Positions 1 through 7,698 of a DNA stretch of 12,490 nucleotides are shown here, one piece after another. Made by a program: the position numbers and the translations under genes. The stretch is from Longimicrobiales bacterium (GTDB taxonomy: Bacteria; Gemmatimonadota; Gemmatimonadetes; Longimicrobiales; Gaopeijiaceae), in contig JAKMDG010000063.1 in assembly GCA_022428035.1 (NCBI GenBank), forward strand, positions 1 to 12,490, written 5' to 3'. Every line of letters begins with the position of its first letter. Within the stretch, counting starts at the first letter, position 1. The notes under the pieces are model-generated. The model was not told the DNA's origin and made no database searches. It saw nothing but the letters and a program-made list of their open reading frames with translations.

Positions 1-1437
1 GGTCTCAATGGAGATAGCGGAGTCGTCGCGACCTCTGACCCGGCGCCGGTAGAGCCCGACGGTCCGGTCGCACGTCCGTACCGCTTGCCTATGGGCATGT
101 CGGCGTCAGGGCCGCAGGTCCAGCCGACAGTCCAGCGGGGTGAAGACTTCGAGGACGCTCGCTTCCCCCGGCCGACTCACATTCGCGGCCTGTACATGAA
201 CGCATGGGCTGCGGGATCCAACCGGCGCATGACCGAAATGCTCGAGGTCGCTGCGGCTACCGAGGTCAATGCGCTCGTGATCGACATTAAGGATGCCACC
301 GGTTTCATCAGCCACGACACCAACCTCGAGTTGGCCAAGGAGATTGGGGCTGATGGCGAGGTCCGGATTCGAGACTTGCCCGCGCTTCTGGATCGACTCG
401 AAGAGGCGGGCATCTACCCGATCGCACGGATCGTGGTCGTAAAGGATCCGATCCTGGCTGCCGCACGGCCCCAGACCGCAGTACAGGACACGGCTGGTGG
501 TGTATGGATCGACAGCAAGGAGATCATCTGGCAGAACCTCTTCAATGAAGAGCTCTGGGCATACAACGTCGCGCTCGCTCGCGAGGTTGCGAAGATGGGT
601 TTCCCGGAGGTGCAGTGGGACTACATCCGCTTCCCCGATGCGCCCGTGTCCGACATGGAACGTGCAGTCTTCGTGGGTGGTGAGGATCGACTCCGAGTCG
701 ATGCTGTTCGAGGCTTTCTTAGCTACGCACGAGAGGAGCTTGCCGACCTGCCTGTCCGGTCGACTGCCGACGTCTTCGGAGTCACGACCTCATTCCGGCG
801 TGATATCGGGATCGGGCAGTTGTGGGAGACGTTCATCGACGTTGTCGATGTCGCGTTGCCGATGGTCTATCCAAGCCACTACTGGGAAGGAAGCTTCGGT
901 TACACCGAACCGAATGCATATCCGTATGAAATCGTCTACGCCGCGCTGCGTGATGCACTGCGTCGTTCTGGTTCTGTAGATGGCGCGGGGCTGACGCGCC
1001 CCTGGCTGCAGGACTTCAGTCTGGGGCAGCCGGCGTATGGTCCGGCGGAGGTTCGTGCTCAGATTCAGGCGACGTATGACGTCGGGATCCAGGAGTGGAT
1101 CCTGTGGAACCCGTCGACGCGGTACTCGGTGGCCGCGCTGGAGCCTGTCGAGGGCTTCGATCAAGATCCCCTCCTGCGAGTCGCCGGCGTCATCAGTTCT
1201 ACGTCTCGCCGGTACCAGGTGATGGATTCGGTGGCGACGTATGAGCTGGCGATGTTCGAGGCAGCCGAGGCAGCCGAGGCCGAAAACGTCGATGATCTCC
1301 GCGTGGTCGAGGACCCTCCCACGACGATGCAGGAGGAGTCCGACGTGGACGCCGTCGATATTCCGGCGAACTGGGTTCTGCCCCTTACGGACAGCGTCGC
1401 CCCGGTCGACACGACGTCAGGTCCGGCCGGTCGCTGA
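1..1437 (+). CDS. DUF4015-type putative glycoside hydrolase, 5' end outside window
   Basis: The frame is open from base 1 to the TGA at 1435-1437, so the true start lies upstream; an ATG at 85 is internal or an alternative start. With residues numbered from that ATG, a Pro-rich stretch leads into a TIM-barrel-like domain of about residues 31-370. Its features match the putative glycosyl hydrolase family DUF4015 (PF13200): the first strand THIRGLYMNAW (31-41), ALVIDIKD (63-70), PIARIVVVKD (112-121), VQWDYIRFPD (176-185) and ALPMVYPSHYW (257-267). Asp179 and other acidic residues at strand ends are candidate active-site residues. The C-terminal tail is acidic and contains a small 9-base tandem repeat (GAGGCAGCC twice at 1258-1275, encoding EAA repeats). 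Relatives are often secreted or lipoproteins; any signal peptide would be outside the window. Substrate and role are unknown. The gene is convergent with the exporter gene. Confidence 0.8.
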   Translation, partial: GLNGDSGVVATSDPAPVEPDGPVARPYRLPMGMSASGPQVQPTVQRGEDFEDARFPRPTHIRGLYMNAWAAGSNRRMTEMLEVAAATEVNALVIDIKDATGFISHDTNLELAKEIGADGEVRIRDLPALLDRLEEAGIYPIARIVVVKDPILAAARPQTAVQDTAGGVWIDSKEIIWQNLFNEELWAYNVALAREVAKMGFPEVQWDYIRFPDAPVSDMERAVFVGGEDRLRVDAVRGFLSYAREELADLPVRSTADVFGVTTSFRRDIGIGQLWETFIDVVDVALPMVYPSHYWEGSFGYTEPNAYPYEIVYAALRDALRRSGSVDGAGLTRPWLQDFSLGQPAYGPAEVRAQIQATYDVGIQEWILWNPSTRYSVAALEPVEGFDQDPLLRVAGVISSTSRRYQVMDSVATYELAMFEAAEAAEAENVDDLRVVEDPPTTMQEESDVDAVDIPANWVLPLTDSVAPVDTTSGPAGR

Positions 1438-1444
1438 CCTTTGT

Positions 1445-3241
1445 TCAGGCCGCCGCAAACTGCAGTTCGTGCAGTCTCGCGTAGAGTCCGCCCTGGCTGA
1501 GCAGTTCCAGGTGGGTCCCTTCTTCCTCGACCTTCCCCCGGTGCATCACGATGATGCGGTCAGCGTTCTGAATAGTCGACAGCCGGTGCGCGATCACAAC
1601 TGACGTTCGGCCGGCAAGCAGCTCGTCCGTCGCGCGCTCGATCTTCGCCTCAATCTCCGAGTCCACCGAGCTCGTCGCCTCATCCAGCACGAGAATCTCC
1701 GGGTCGAAGGCCAGAGCCCTGGCGAAGCTGACAAGCTGCCGTTCTCCGACCGAAAGTGTCGATCCCCGTTCACCAAGGGCCTGGTTGTACCCGTCCGGGA
1801 GTCGTGCGATAAAGTCCGCCGCTCCGATTCGCTCGGCTGCAGCCGTGATCTGTTTCTGAGTGATGTCCGGAGCCCCCAGGCGAACGTTGTACGCGATGTC
1901 CTGACTGAACAGGAAGACATCCTGGAGCACGAGGCCCACTCGCTCACGAAGCTCGTTGAGCCGTACCGCGGTGATCGGGACGCCGTCGAGGAGAATCCGC
2001 CCTTTCTGTACGTCGTAAAAGCGCATGAGGAGGTTGATCAGCGTGGTCTTACCGGCTCCCGTGTGGCCCACGATGGCAACCTTCTCGCCGGGCGCGATCC
2101 TGAAACTCACGTCTCGAAGCACCCAATCAGGCTCACTGTCCTCCGTGTTTCCATACGCGAAGGAGACGTCCTCGAAGACGATCTCACCGCGTCCGCTCTC
2201 AGGAAATGAGCGAGGTGCGTCCGGGTCCTCGATCGCGATGTCCTCATCGAGGAGCTGGAAGACCCGCTCGGAAGAAGCCATGGCAGCCTGCAGCACGTTG
2301 TACTTCTCCGACAGGTCCTGAATGGGACGAAAGAAGCGTCGGGCATACTGCAGGAACGCAGCGATTACGCCGACCGTGATCAATCCGTCGAGCATGCGAA
2401 GCCCGCCGTACCAGAGGATCAGCGCCAGGGCGAGCGCCGTGAAGAACTGAATGACGGGGAAGAAGAGCGCGTAGTACGTAATCGAGCGGAGGTGGGCCTG
2501 CAGGTGATCCTCGTTCAGCTGCGCCAGACGTCCAGCATCGGCTGCTTCTCGATTGAAGAGCTGTACGACGCGCACACCGGTGATGCGCTCCTGCAGGAAC
2601 GCGTTGATGCGCGCGATCCGGACCCGGATGTCCCGGTATGCGGTCCTGATACGGGATCGGAAGAGAAAGGCGGCCCAGAAGACGAACGGCAGAATGCTGA
2701 ACGACACCAGGGCGAGTCGCCAGTTCATCGTCAGCATCGCACCGATGATGAAGGCGAGCGTGAAGATGTCTCCAAAGACGGTCACGAGACCGGAACTGAA
2801 GAGTGTGTTCAGTGTCTCGACGTCGTTCGTGATCCGGGTCATCAGACGCCCGATCGGATTCCGGTCGTAGAAGCGCAGATCGGCTCTCTGGAGCTTTTCG
2901 AAGATCTCCTTCCGGAGGTCGTACATGACCGATTGACCGAGCCATGTCGTCACAAGAGCGCGCGCGTACTCCAGTATGAATCCGCCGGTGATCGCCGCAC
3001 CGTAGATCGCGATGAGCTGGATCAGCAAGCCGCGATCGCGGGTGGGGATGGCCTCGTCGATGACGCGTTGGGTGACCCACGGCCCGATGATCGCCATCCA
3101 CGATCCGAGCAACAGCACCAGTAGCGCTCCGGCCACGTGCCACCCGTAGGGCTTCAGGTACTTCAGAAGCCGACGCATGAGGCGTGCATCGTACGCCTTT
3201 CCGAGCGCCTCTTCTTCCTGGAACGTGGTGCCGTCAGCCAT
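1445..3241 (-). CDS. ABC exporter half-transporter (fused permease and ATPase, MsbA/MdlB-like)
   Basis: This 598-residue protein has the half-exporter layout: an ABC transmembrane domain (about residues 34-310, six hydrophobic segments near 34-56, 74-94, 150-172, 176-195, 256-280 and 284-299) followed by a nucleotide-binding domain (about 353-595). Visible ATPase motifs are A-loop Tyr363, Walker A GHTGAGKTT (392-400), Q-loop Gln440, signature LSVGERQ (496-502), Walker B ILVLDE with catalytic Glu521, D-loop SSVD, and switch His552. All catalytic residues are present, so it should act in the inner membrane as a homodimer, or with a partner not seen here. The substrate (lipid, peptide or drug) cannot be read from sequence. 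It starts 58 bases after hisIE in the same direction, so it may be co-transcribed with the his operon, although no metabolic link is evident. There is no clear Shine-Dalgarno at the ATG, and a predicted hairpin lies just upstream. Its stop is 7 bases from the convergent DUF4015 gene. Confidence 0.9.
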   Translation of the reverse strand: MADGTTFQEEEALGKAYDARLMRRLLKYLKPYGWHVAGALLVLLLGSWMAIIGPWVTQRVIDEAIPTRDRGLLIQLIAIYGAAITGGFILEYARALVTTWLGQSVMYDLRKEIFEKLQRADLRFYDRNPIGRLMTRITNDVETLNTLFSSGLVTVFGDIFTLAFIIGAMLTMNWRLALVSFSILPFVFWAAFLFRSRIRTAYRDIRVRIARINAFLQERITGVRVVQLFNREAADAGRLAQLNEDHLQAHLRSITYYALFFPVIQFFTALALALILWYGGLRMLDGLITVGVIAAFLQYARRFFRPIQDLSEKYNVLQAAMASSERVFQLLDEDIAIEDPDAPRSFPESGRGEIVFEDVSFAYGNTEDSEPDWVLRDVSFRIAPGEKVAIVGHTGAGKTTLINLLMRFYDVQKGRILLDGVPITAVRLNELRERVGLVLQDVFLFSQDIAYNVRLGAPDITQKQITAAAERIGAADFIARLPDGYNQALGERGSTLSVGERQLVSFARALAFDPEILVLDEATSSVDSEIEAKIERATDELLAGRTSVVIAHRLSTIQNADRIIVMHRGKVEEEGTHLELLSQGGLYARLHELQFAAA

Positions 3242-3246
3242 GGTCA

Positions 3247-3284
3247 GGAGCTACCCGACCGGCTGGGTCGGGGTCCGGGGCTCC
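3247..3284 (-). other. inverted repeat between hisIE and the ABC exporter gene
   Basis: In the hisIE-exporter gap the minus strand can fold into a hairpin. The inner stem is CCCGACC/GGTCGGG (3266-3272 with 3254-3260, loop 3261-3265). The outer stem is GGAGC/GCTCC (3280-3284 with 3247-3251), separated by an asymmetric internal loop. No T-run follows; the exporter ATG begins only 5 bases later. It is therefore not a classical intrinsic terminator. It could reduce read-through, protect the upstream mRNA end, or mask the exporter's ribosome-binding region. Function is inferred only from structure. Confidence 0.45.
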
Positions 3285-3299
3285 AGCAGCGTCAATCTG

Positions 3300-3962
3300 T
3301 CAGCCAGCTCTATCCTCCAGTGCCGAGAGGACCGCGTCCAGGCCGATGCCCTCGGCCCGCAGGGCGACGAGCGCGTGGTACAGGAGGTCGGCCACCTCTT
3401 CCGGAGCACGCTCCGCGTCACGGGTTGCGAGTGCAGCGACGAGTTCGGCGGTCTCTTCGCCCAGCTTCTTGAGTCGGAGATTCGCGTCATCGAGAAGCTT
3501 CACCGTATAGCTGCCCTCCGGTCGCTCTTCAGCTCGGGCAGCGAGGGTCGCGTCGAGTCGGGCGAGGGTTTGGGTAGACACCGAGGAATCGGTTGTGGCA
3601 CCCTTCCCGAAGCACGTGTGCTCGCCCGTGTGACACGCGGGACCCGTCGGCTCGACGAGCGCGAGCAGGGTGTCCCCGTCGCAGTCGGTATGCAGGGACT
3701 GAAGCGCGAGGACGTTTCCGCTCGTCTCGCCCTTCTTCCATAGGGCCCCCCGAGTGCGTGACCAGAAGTGAGCAAAGCCGGTCTCGAGGGTCATGCGGAC
3801 CGCTTCTCTGTTGGCCCAGGCGACCATCAGTACCGAACCCGAGACAGCATCCTGAGCGACCACGGGGATCAGGCCGTCTGATTTCTCAAAGTCGAGCGTA
3901 GCAAGGGCATCTTCTGACCGAATGCGGCGGTCTGTCATGCCCACTGACGGAAGTTCGGTCAT
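3300..3962 (-). CDS. hisIE: bifunctional phosphoribosyl-AMP cyclohydrolase / phosphoribosyl-ATP pyrophosphatase
   Basis: This 220-residue fusion catalyses histidine steps 2 and 3: hydrolysis of PR-ATP to PR-AMP (HisE part), then ring opening to ProFAR (HisI part). The HisI domain (about 27-125) has the metal motif HTDCDGD (91-97) and CHTGEHTCF (110-118). Cys94, Cys110 and Cys117 are the expected zinc ligands. The HisE domain (about 134-220) is MazG-like, with EETAE (169-173) and EEVAD (188-192) as metal-binding acids. The chosen ATG at 3962 overlaps the hisF stop as ATGA and has GGAGG about 10 bases upstream. The frame is open further upstream into hisF, but that extension is antifamily sequence. 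A second ATG at 3938 lacks a Shine-Dalgarno. It is the last his gene of the operon. Confidence 0.95.
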   Translation of the reverse strand: MTELPSVGMTDRRIRSEDALATLDFEKSDGLIPVVAQDAVSGSVLMVAWANREAVRMTLETGFAHFWSRTRGALWKKGETSGNVLALQSLHTDCDGDTLLALVEPTGPACHTGEHTCFGKGATTDSSVSTQTLARLDATLAARAEERPEGSYTVKLLDDANLRLKKLGEETAELVAALATRDAERAPEEVADLLYHALVALRAEGIGLDAVLSALEDRAG

Positions 3963-4741
3963 CCCTTGTTTGCCTCCATCATCTCTGATCCACGGACTCT
4001 GATTCCCCAGTCGATCAGGGATGATTTCAGTTCTGTGACGGTCGTCAGTCCATCGTGCAGGATTCCCGCCACCAGGGCTGCGGATGCATGCCCGCACGTG
4101 AACGCATCTCGGAGGTGGACCGCCTCGCCAGCCCCGCCGGAGGCGATGACTGGGACAGACACCCGGTCGGCGACGGCGGCGGTCAGATCGAGGTTATACC
4201 CGGTCCGCGCACCGTCCTGATCGATCGAGGTCAACAGGATCTCGCCCGCCCCTCGCTCTACGCACTCCTCCGCCCACGCGACGGCATCGAGTTCGGTCGG
4301 TTTCGATCCACCGTGCGTAAAACAGCGCCAGATGTTGTTGTCGCGGGCGGCGTCGATGCTCGCCACGACGCACTGGCTTCCGAACCGTTCCGCGCCGATG
4401 GATAGCAACTCCGGATCACGAACCGCCGCGCTGTTCACGCTGATCTTGTCTGCTCCGGCGCGTAAGAGTGGTCCGATGTCATCCGCGGATCGCACGCCCC
4501 CCCCGACCGTAAGCGGAATGAACAGGGTCTCCGCGGTCCGACGCACGACATCGAGCAGGGTCCCGCGGGACTCACTGGACGCGGATACGTCCAGGTAGAC
4601 GATCTCGTCAGCGCCTTCCGCTTCGTAACGCTGCGCGAGTTCGACAGGATCACCCACGTCGCGAAGGTTCTTGAACTGCGTCCCCTTCACCACGCGTCCG
4701 TCCTTCACGTCGAGGCACACGATCACTCTCGGCCGGAGCAT
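3959..4741 (-). CDS. hisF: imidazole glycerol phosphate synthase, cyclase subunit
   Basis: HisF (260 residues, normal length) is a (beta/alpha)8 barrel. It uses ammonia from HisH to convert PRFAR into imidazole glycerol phosphate and AICAR. The catalytic pair is present at the standard positions: Asp11 in VIVCLDVKDGRVVKG (7-20) and Asp130 in ASIDAARD. The phosphate-binding loops VGGGVRS (79-85) and ASGGAGE are intact, as is TSIDQDGARTGYN (171-183) with Asp176. The start ATG at 4741 overlaps the hisB stop as TGATG, with AGGAG about 11 bases upstream. The gene ends by ATGA overlap with hisIE. HisH, its obligate glutaminase partner, is three genes upstream rather than adjacent, with hisA and hisB between them. 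Confidence 0.97.
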   Translation of the reverse strand: MLRPRVIVCLDVKDGRVVKGTQFKNLRDVGDPVELAQRYEAEGADEIVYLDVSASSESRGTLLDVVRRTAETLFIPLTVGGGVRSADDIGPLLRAGADKISVNSAAVRDPELLSIGAERFGSQCVVASIDAARDNNIWRCFTHGGSKPTELDAVAWAEECVERGAGEILLTSIDQDGARTGYNLDLTAAVADRVSVPVIASGGAGEAVHLRDAFTCGHASAALVAGILHDGLTTVTELKSSLIDWGIRVRGSEMMEANKG

Positions 4742-5280
4742 CAGTCGAGTCGCTCCTGCTGAACCACACCTTTCGTGCTGAAGACGCCCTCGGCCGGAAC
4801 GAGGGCCTGACGCAGCGCCATCCCGGTTGCCTTGATGGCTGCTTCTACTACGTGGTGGCGATCCTCCCCACGCATGACTTTGACGTGCAGTGTGGCGTCG
4901 AGGTTGTTGGCGAAGGAGTGCAGGAAGTGGGTGTAGAGCTTCGATGGGATCTTTCCCACGTAGTAGGGACGCCCGCCCACGTCGATCGCGGCCTGGACCA
5001 GGGCTTCGTCCATCGGGATGAGCGAGGAGCCAAAGCGTGCGATCCCATCAGGCAGTTCTTCCTTCAGCGCCTGTGCGAGGACGATGGCGACGTCCTCGAC
5101 GAGATGATGTCGCAGGTCGCCGGTCGCCTCGATATCGATGTCGAGGCCCGAGTACCGCGCGAGGGTCTCGACCATGTGCGCGAGGAAACGGTCGCCGATG
5201 ACCACGTTGGACACGCCGGTTCCCAGGCGCACGTCAGCGACGATCGTGGTTTCCTTGGTCACACGTTCGAGCCTGCTCAT
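4741..5280 (-). CDS. hisB: imidazoleglycerol-phosphate dehydratase (monofunctional, short divergent form)
   Basis: HisB removes water from imidazole glycerol phosphate to give imidazole acetol phosphate. At 179 residues it is shorter than the usual roughly 195 and lacks the N-terminal phosphatase domain of enterobacterial HisB. Conserved features are TKETTI (8-13), His35, DLRHHLVED (55-63, giving His58, His59, Glu62), IPMDEAL (88-94), Leu131-His132, RHHVVEA (141-147, giving His142, His143, Glu146) and the C-terminal FSTKG (167-171). The manganese ligands therefore look complete. Two usual positions differ: the common LDHM is LAHM (Ala34), and the DDHHT block reads LRHHL, a form I recall from some archaeal enzymes. 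The start at 5280 overlaps the hisA stop (ATGA) and has AAGGAG 5 bases upstream. The open frame continues upstream to 5463, but that part is out-of-frame hisA sequence. Confidence 0.92.
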   Translation of the reverse strand: MSRLERVTKETTIVADVRLGTGVSNVVIGDRFLAHMVETLARYSGLDIDIEATGDLRHHLVEDVAIVLAQALKEELPDGIARFGSSLIPMDEALVQAAIDVGGRPYYVGKIPSKLYTHFLHSFANNLDATLHVKVMRGEDRHHVVEAAIKATGMALRQALVPAEGVFSTKGVVQQERLD

Positions 5281-6002
5281 ATCTGCTCCTTGCCGCCGAA
5301 GCGACGGGCGAGTTCGTCGATGTCGATGCGGCCCGTGTAGATCGCCATGCCCAGGACTGCGCCGGCTGCACCGGCGGATCCGAGCCACTCCATCTCCTCG
5401 AGTGTCGTGACGCCACCCGAGATGATCACCGGGTGCGGGCTTGCATCGATGATTCGGGCACAACCGCTTCGGCTGATGCCTTCGAGCCGCCCCTCGCGTC
5501 CCACGTCGGTGGAAAGGACGCTCACCAGGGGCAGATCAGCTAGTTCAGGCAGATACTCATCGACCCGCAGCGACGTGGCTTCCGTCCAGCCCTTTCTGAG
5601 AATGACCCCGTCGCGTGTGTCGACGGCAATGGACATCCGGCCAGGGTAGGCATGGGCCAATTCCGCAAACCAGTCAGGCTCGTCGAGCGCCCGGGTGCCG
5701 ACGACTACCGTGTCGACTCCGGCGTCCATAAGAGTCATGGCTCGGTCATCGGAGCGAACGCCTCCACCGACCTGTGTCGTGGCGTCCGTCGAGCCGATCA
5801 CGGCGCGTAGCACGTCGAGGTTATCTCCCGATCCGAGAGCAGCATCCAGGTCCACGACGTGCAGCGTTGAGAAACCGCGGTCAAACCAGTTTCGGGCTAC
5901 CCCGGGCGCGTCCGGCAGAGAGACACGCTCCTCCTCCGGGCGGCCTCCAACGAGCTGAACACACCGGCCGGCTTTTACGTCCACGGCAGGGATCGCGATC
6001 AT
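5277..6002 (-). CDS. hisA: ProFAR isomerase (phosphoribosylformimino-AICAR-P isomerase)
   Basis: HisA (241 residues) performs the Amadori-type isomerisation of ProFAR to PRFAR. The (beta/alpha)8-barrel markers are IPAVDVKAGRCVQLVGG (4-20) with catalytic Asp8, the phosphate-binding QVGGGVRS (77-84), SIAVDTRDG (124-132) with the second catalytic Asp128, STDVGREGRLEG (164-175), and IISGGVTT with GAVLGMAIY near the C-terminus. The usual RDG of the fifth-to-sixth strand region reads REG, a mild deviation. The ATG at 6002 overlaps the hisH stop (ATGA) with a weak GAGAG upstream. The 3' end overlaps hisB by ATGA. The sequence resembles bacterial HisA rather than the actinobacterial PriA, and a separate trpF would be expected elsewhere. 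Confidence 0.95.
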   Translation of the reverse strand: MIAIPAVDVKAGRCVQLVGGRPEEERVSLPDAPGVARNWFDRGFSTLHVVDLDAALGSGDNLDVLRAVIGSTDATTQVGGGVRSDDRAMTLMDAGVDTVVVGTRALDEPDWFAELAHAYPGRMSIAVDTRDGVILRKGWTEATSLRVDEYLPELADLPLVSVLSTDVGREGRLEGISRSGCARIIDASPHPVIISGGVTTLEEMEWLGSAGAAGAVLGMAIYTGRIDIDELARRFGGKEQI

Positions 6003-6634
6003 GCTCTACTCTCGACGGAATCGGGTGAGGCCTGTCTCGCCTCGGCGGCAAGGCGAACGAAGTTCGTGATGATCTGGCGCCCTGGCAGAGAACTCTTCTC
6101 CGGGTGGTACTGAAGGCCCCACGTATTTGTGGCCCGTACGCCGGCCGCAAAGCGACGTCCCTCGTAGGTTGACCATGCGATCGCTGCGGCCGAATCGACG
6201 GGCTCGCAGATGTACGAGTTTGCGTAGTACGCCACCAGTTGCTCGATCCCGTCGAAGATAGGGTCTTCCGCGGTCTCTACATCGTTCCACCCCATGTGAG
6301 GTACAACGGCGGACTCGAGGTGTCGCACACGACCGGGTACGAGCCCGATGCCGTGCCCGTCTGACTCATCCGAGGCATCAAACAGAAGCTGCATTCCCAG
6401 GCAGATCCCGAGGCACGGATAGCCCTCTTCGAGGCGGCTGCGCAGCGGGCCGATGTCGTCGGGTAGCGCGCGAGCGGCAGGCCCGAACGCGCCCACACCT
6501 GGAAGAACGAGACCATCGAGCCGCAGTGCCTTGTCCCAGTCCGACGTCACGGTAACCGTGGCTTGCGCCGCCTCGAGGGCTTTTCCCAGCGAGTGGAGAT
6601 TACCCGCACCATAGTCGAACAGAGCCAGCTTCAT
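5999..6634 (-). CDS. hisH: imidazole glycerol phosphate synthase, glutamine amidotransferase subunit
   Basis: HisH (211 residues) hydrolyses glutamine and channels ammonia to HisF. It is a class I glutaminase: PGVGAF (45-50) forms the oxyanion region, the nucleophile is Cys78 in CLGICLGMQLLF (74-85), VPHMGWN is at 111-117, and the triad is completed by His177 and Glu179 in LQYHPEKS. The start ATG at 6634 overlaps the hisC stop as ATGA and has no Shine-Dalgarno, so it probably depends on translational coupling. The frame stays open upstream to 6928, but that extension is Arg/Pro/Ser-rich shadow sequence of hisC and was not used. The family start MKLALFDYGAGN fits this ATG exactly. Confidence 0.96.
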   Translation of the reverse strand: MKLALFDYGAGNLHSLGKALEAAQATVTVTSDWDKALRLDGLVLPGVGAFGPAARALPDDIGPLRSRLEEGYPCLGICLGMQLLFDASDESDGHGIGLVPGRVRHLESAVVPHMGWNDVETAEDPIFDGIEQLVAYYANSYICEPVDSAAAIAWSTYEGRRFAAGVRATNTWGLQYHPEKSSLPGRQIITNFVRLAAEARQASPDSVESRA

Positions 6635-7698
6635 GAGACCACAGTCAGGTTGAAGGTGCGATCGAGAGCGTCGAGAAAGTCCTCCATCATCGGCCATGGT
6701 CCGACCGTCACTCGGAGGCCCTCGCCCAGTTCCGGAATCCCGGTGAAGGGACGTACACCCACGCCCACCTCCCGCAACGCGAGGGCATCGGCACGAGCCG
6801 CGCCTGTGGGGGCAGCGCATAGAATGAAGTTCGCCGCTGATGGCAGGGGGCGGAGATTGCGCGCGGTAAGCTCCTTGCTCAGTCGCGTCCGACTTTCGAG
6901 ACATGGAGCGATGATGTCCGGGAGCCATCCCTCTTCGTCCCGAACCGCGGCCGCTGCTGCTGCGGCGGCTAGCCCTGACACCTTGTATGGTCCCCGCGAT
7001 TTCTCGATGGCGAGCGCGACGTCGGGAGTACCGACGGCAAAGCCGCAGCGCATGCCCGCGAGTCCGCAGGCCTTCGACGTCGTGCGCGCGACCAGCAGGT
7101 TCGGCATGTTCGACGCGTCATGGACCATCGTTTCACCAGCGAAGTCGGCGTAGGCCTCGTCAATGATGATGAGAGGTCCGTTCACCCCTCGCGCCTCGAG
7201 GAGGTGGGTGACCCATTCTCTTGGCGTGAGGTGTCCGGTTGGGTTGTTGGGCCGGCAGATGTACACGACCGCTGGCCCGCCCTGGAGCAGCAGAGCGGGG
7301 TCACGGTCCGCTGCGGCCCAGGACACGGCTCGAGTCTCGAGTCCGTTCATCCGCGCGAACGGCTCGACCATGGAGAACGTCGGTGCCGCATACGAGATGT
7401 GCGCTCCGGGACCCCACGCGGCTCGGAACGTAGAGTCGAGAACGTCGTCGGAACCGGCGCCTGTCGTGACACTTTCTATGGATACATCGAAGCGTTCAGC
7501 GACGGCACGTCGTAACTCGTCGGCGTACAACTCGGGATAGCGGGCGAGATCATCTACGGATGCGCTTCGAATCCGCTCCAGAGCCCCCGGGTGCGTACCC
7601 CACAGGTTCGTGTTGTCGCTGAGATCGAGCCGAACAGGTGCCCGCTCCGGGTCATAGCGGCGGATGGCGTCGTAGTCGGGGCGAGGGAAAGGCGTCAT
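6631..7698 (-). CDS. hisC: histidinol-phosphate aminotransferase
   Basis: HisC (355 residues) is a PLP fold-type I aminotransferase. It transfers an amino group from glutamate to imidazole acetol phosphate, giving histidinol phosphate. Visible markers are the N-terminal LDLSDNTNLWG (24-34), GAGSDD (80-85, cofactor phosphate region), CRPNNPTG (148-155, Asn152), IIDEAYADF (178-186, with Asp180 and Tyr183), TTSKACGLAGMRCGF (206-220, PLP-binding Lys209 and Arg217) and the C-terminal LRVTVGP with its substrate-carboxylate Arg. A run of eight alanines lies near residue 245 (DNA about 6946-6970). The ATG at 7698 overlaps the hisD stop by ATGA, with only a weak AAAGAG upstream. HisC paralogs can act in aromatic amino acid synthesis, but the operon position makes the histidine role the natural one. 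Confidence 0.95.
   Translation of the reverse strand: MTPFPRPDYDAIRRYDPERAPVRLDLSDNTNLWGTHPGALERIRSASVDDLARYPELYADELRRAVAERFDVSIESVTTGAGSDDVLDSTFRAAWGPGAHISYAAPTFSMVEPFARMNGLETRAVSWAAADRDPALLLQGGPAVVYICRPNNPTGHLTPREWVTHLLEARGVNGPLIIIDEAYADFAGETMVHDASNMPNLLVARTTSKACGLAGMRCGFAVGTPDVALAIEKSRGPYKVSGLAAAAAAAAVRDEEGWLPDIIAPCLESRTRLSKELTARNLRPLPSAANFILCAAPTGAARADALALREVGVGVRPFTGIPELGEGLRVTVGPWPMMEDFLDALDRTFNLTVVS

Noticed and set aside
1459..1475. Inverted repeat ACTGCA-GTTCG-TGCAGT at the 3' end of the exporter gene as a bidirectional terminator
   Set aside because: Only 6 base pairs, inside the coding region and without a T-run in either direction, so it cannot be supported as a terminator.
2492..3124. 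Plus-strand ORF of 210 codons opposite the ABC exporter
   Set aside because: A charged, low-complexity shadow frame over the transmembrane domain of a real gene; no hydrophobic or domain signature.
6635..6928. N-terminal extension of hisH in the open upstream frame
   Set aside because: The extension overlaps hisC and reads as Arg/Pro/Ser-rich shadow sequence. The family N-terminus begins exactly at the ATGA overlap at 6634. The upstream extensions of hisB (to 5463) and hisIE (to 4097) were rejected on the same grounds.
6946..6970. GC-rich repeat encoding eight alanines in hisC as a possible unstable microsatellite
   Set aside because: The codons are mixed (GCC, GCA, GCG), so it is not a perfect simple repeat, and an Ala-rich helix is usual at this position in HisC.
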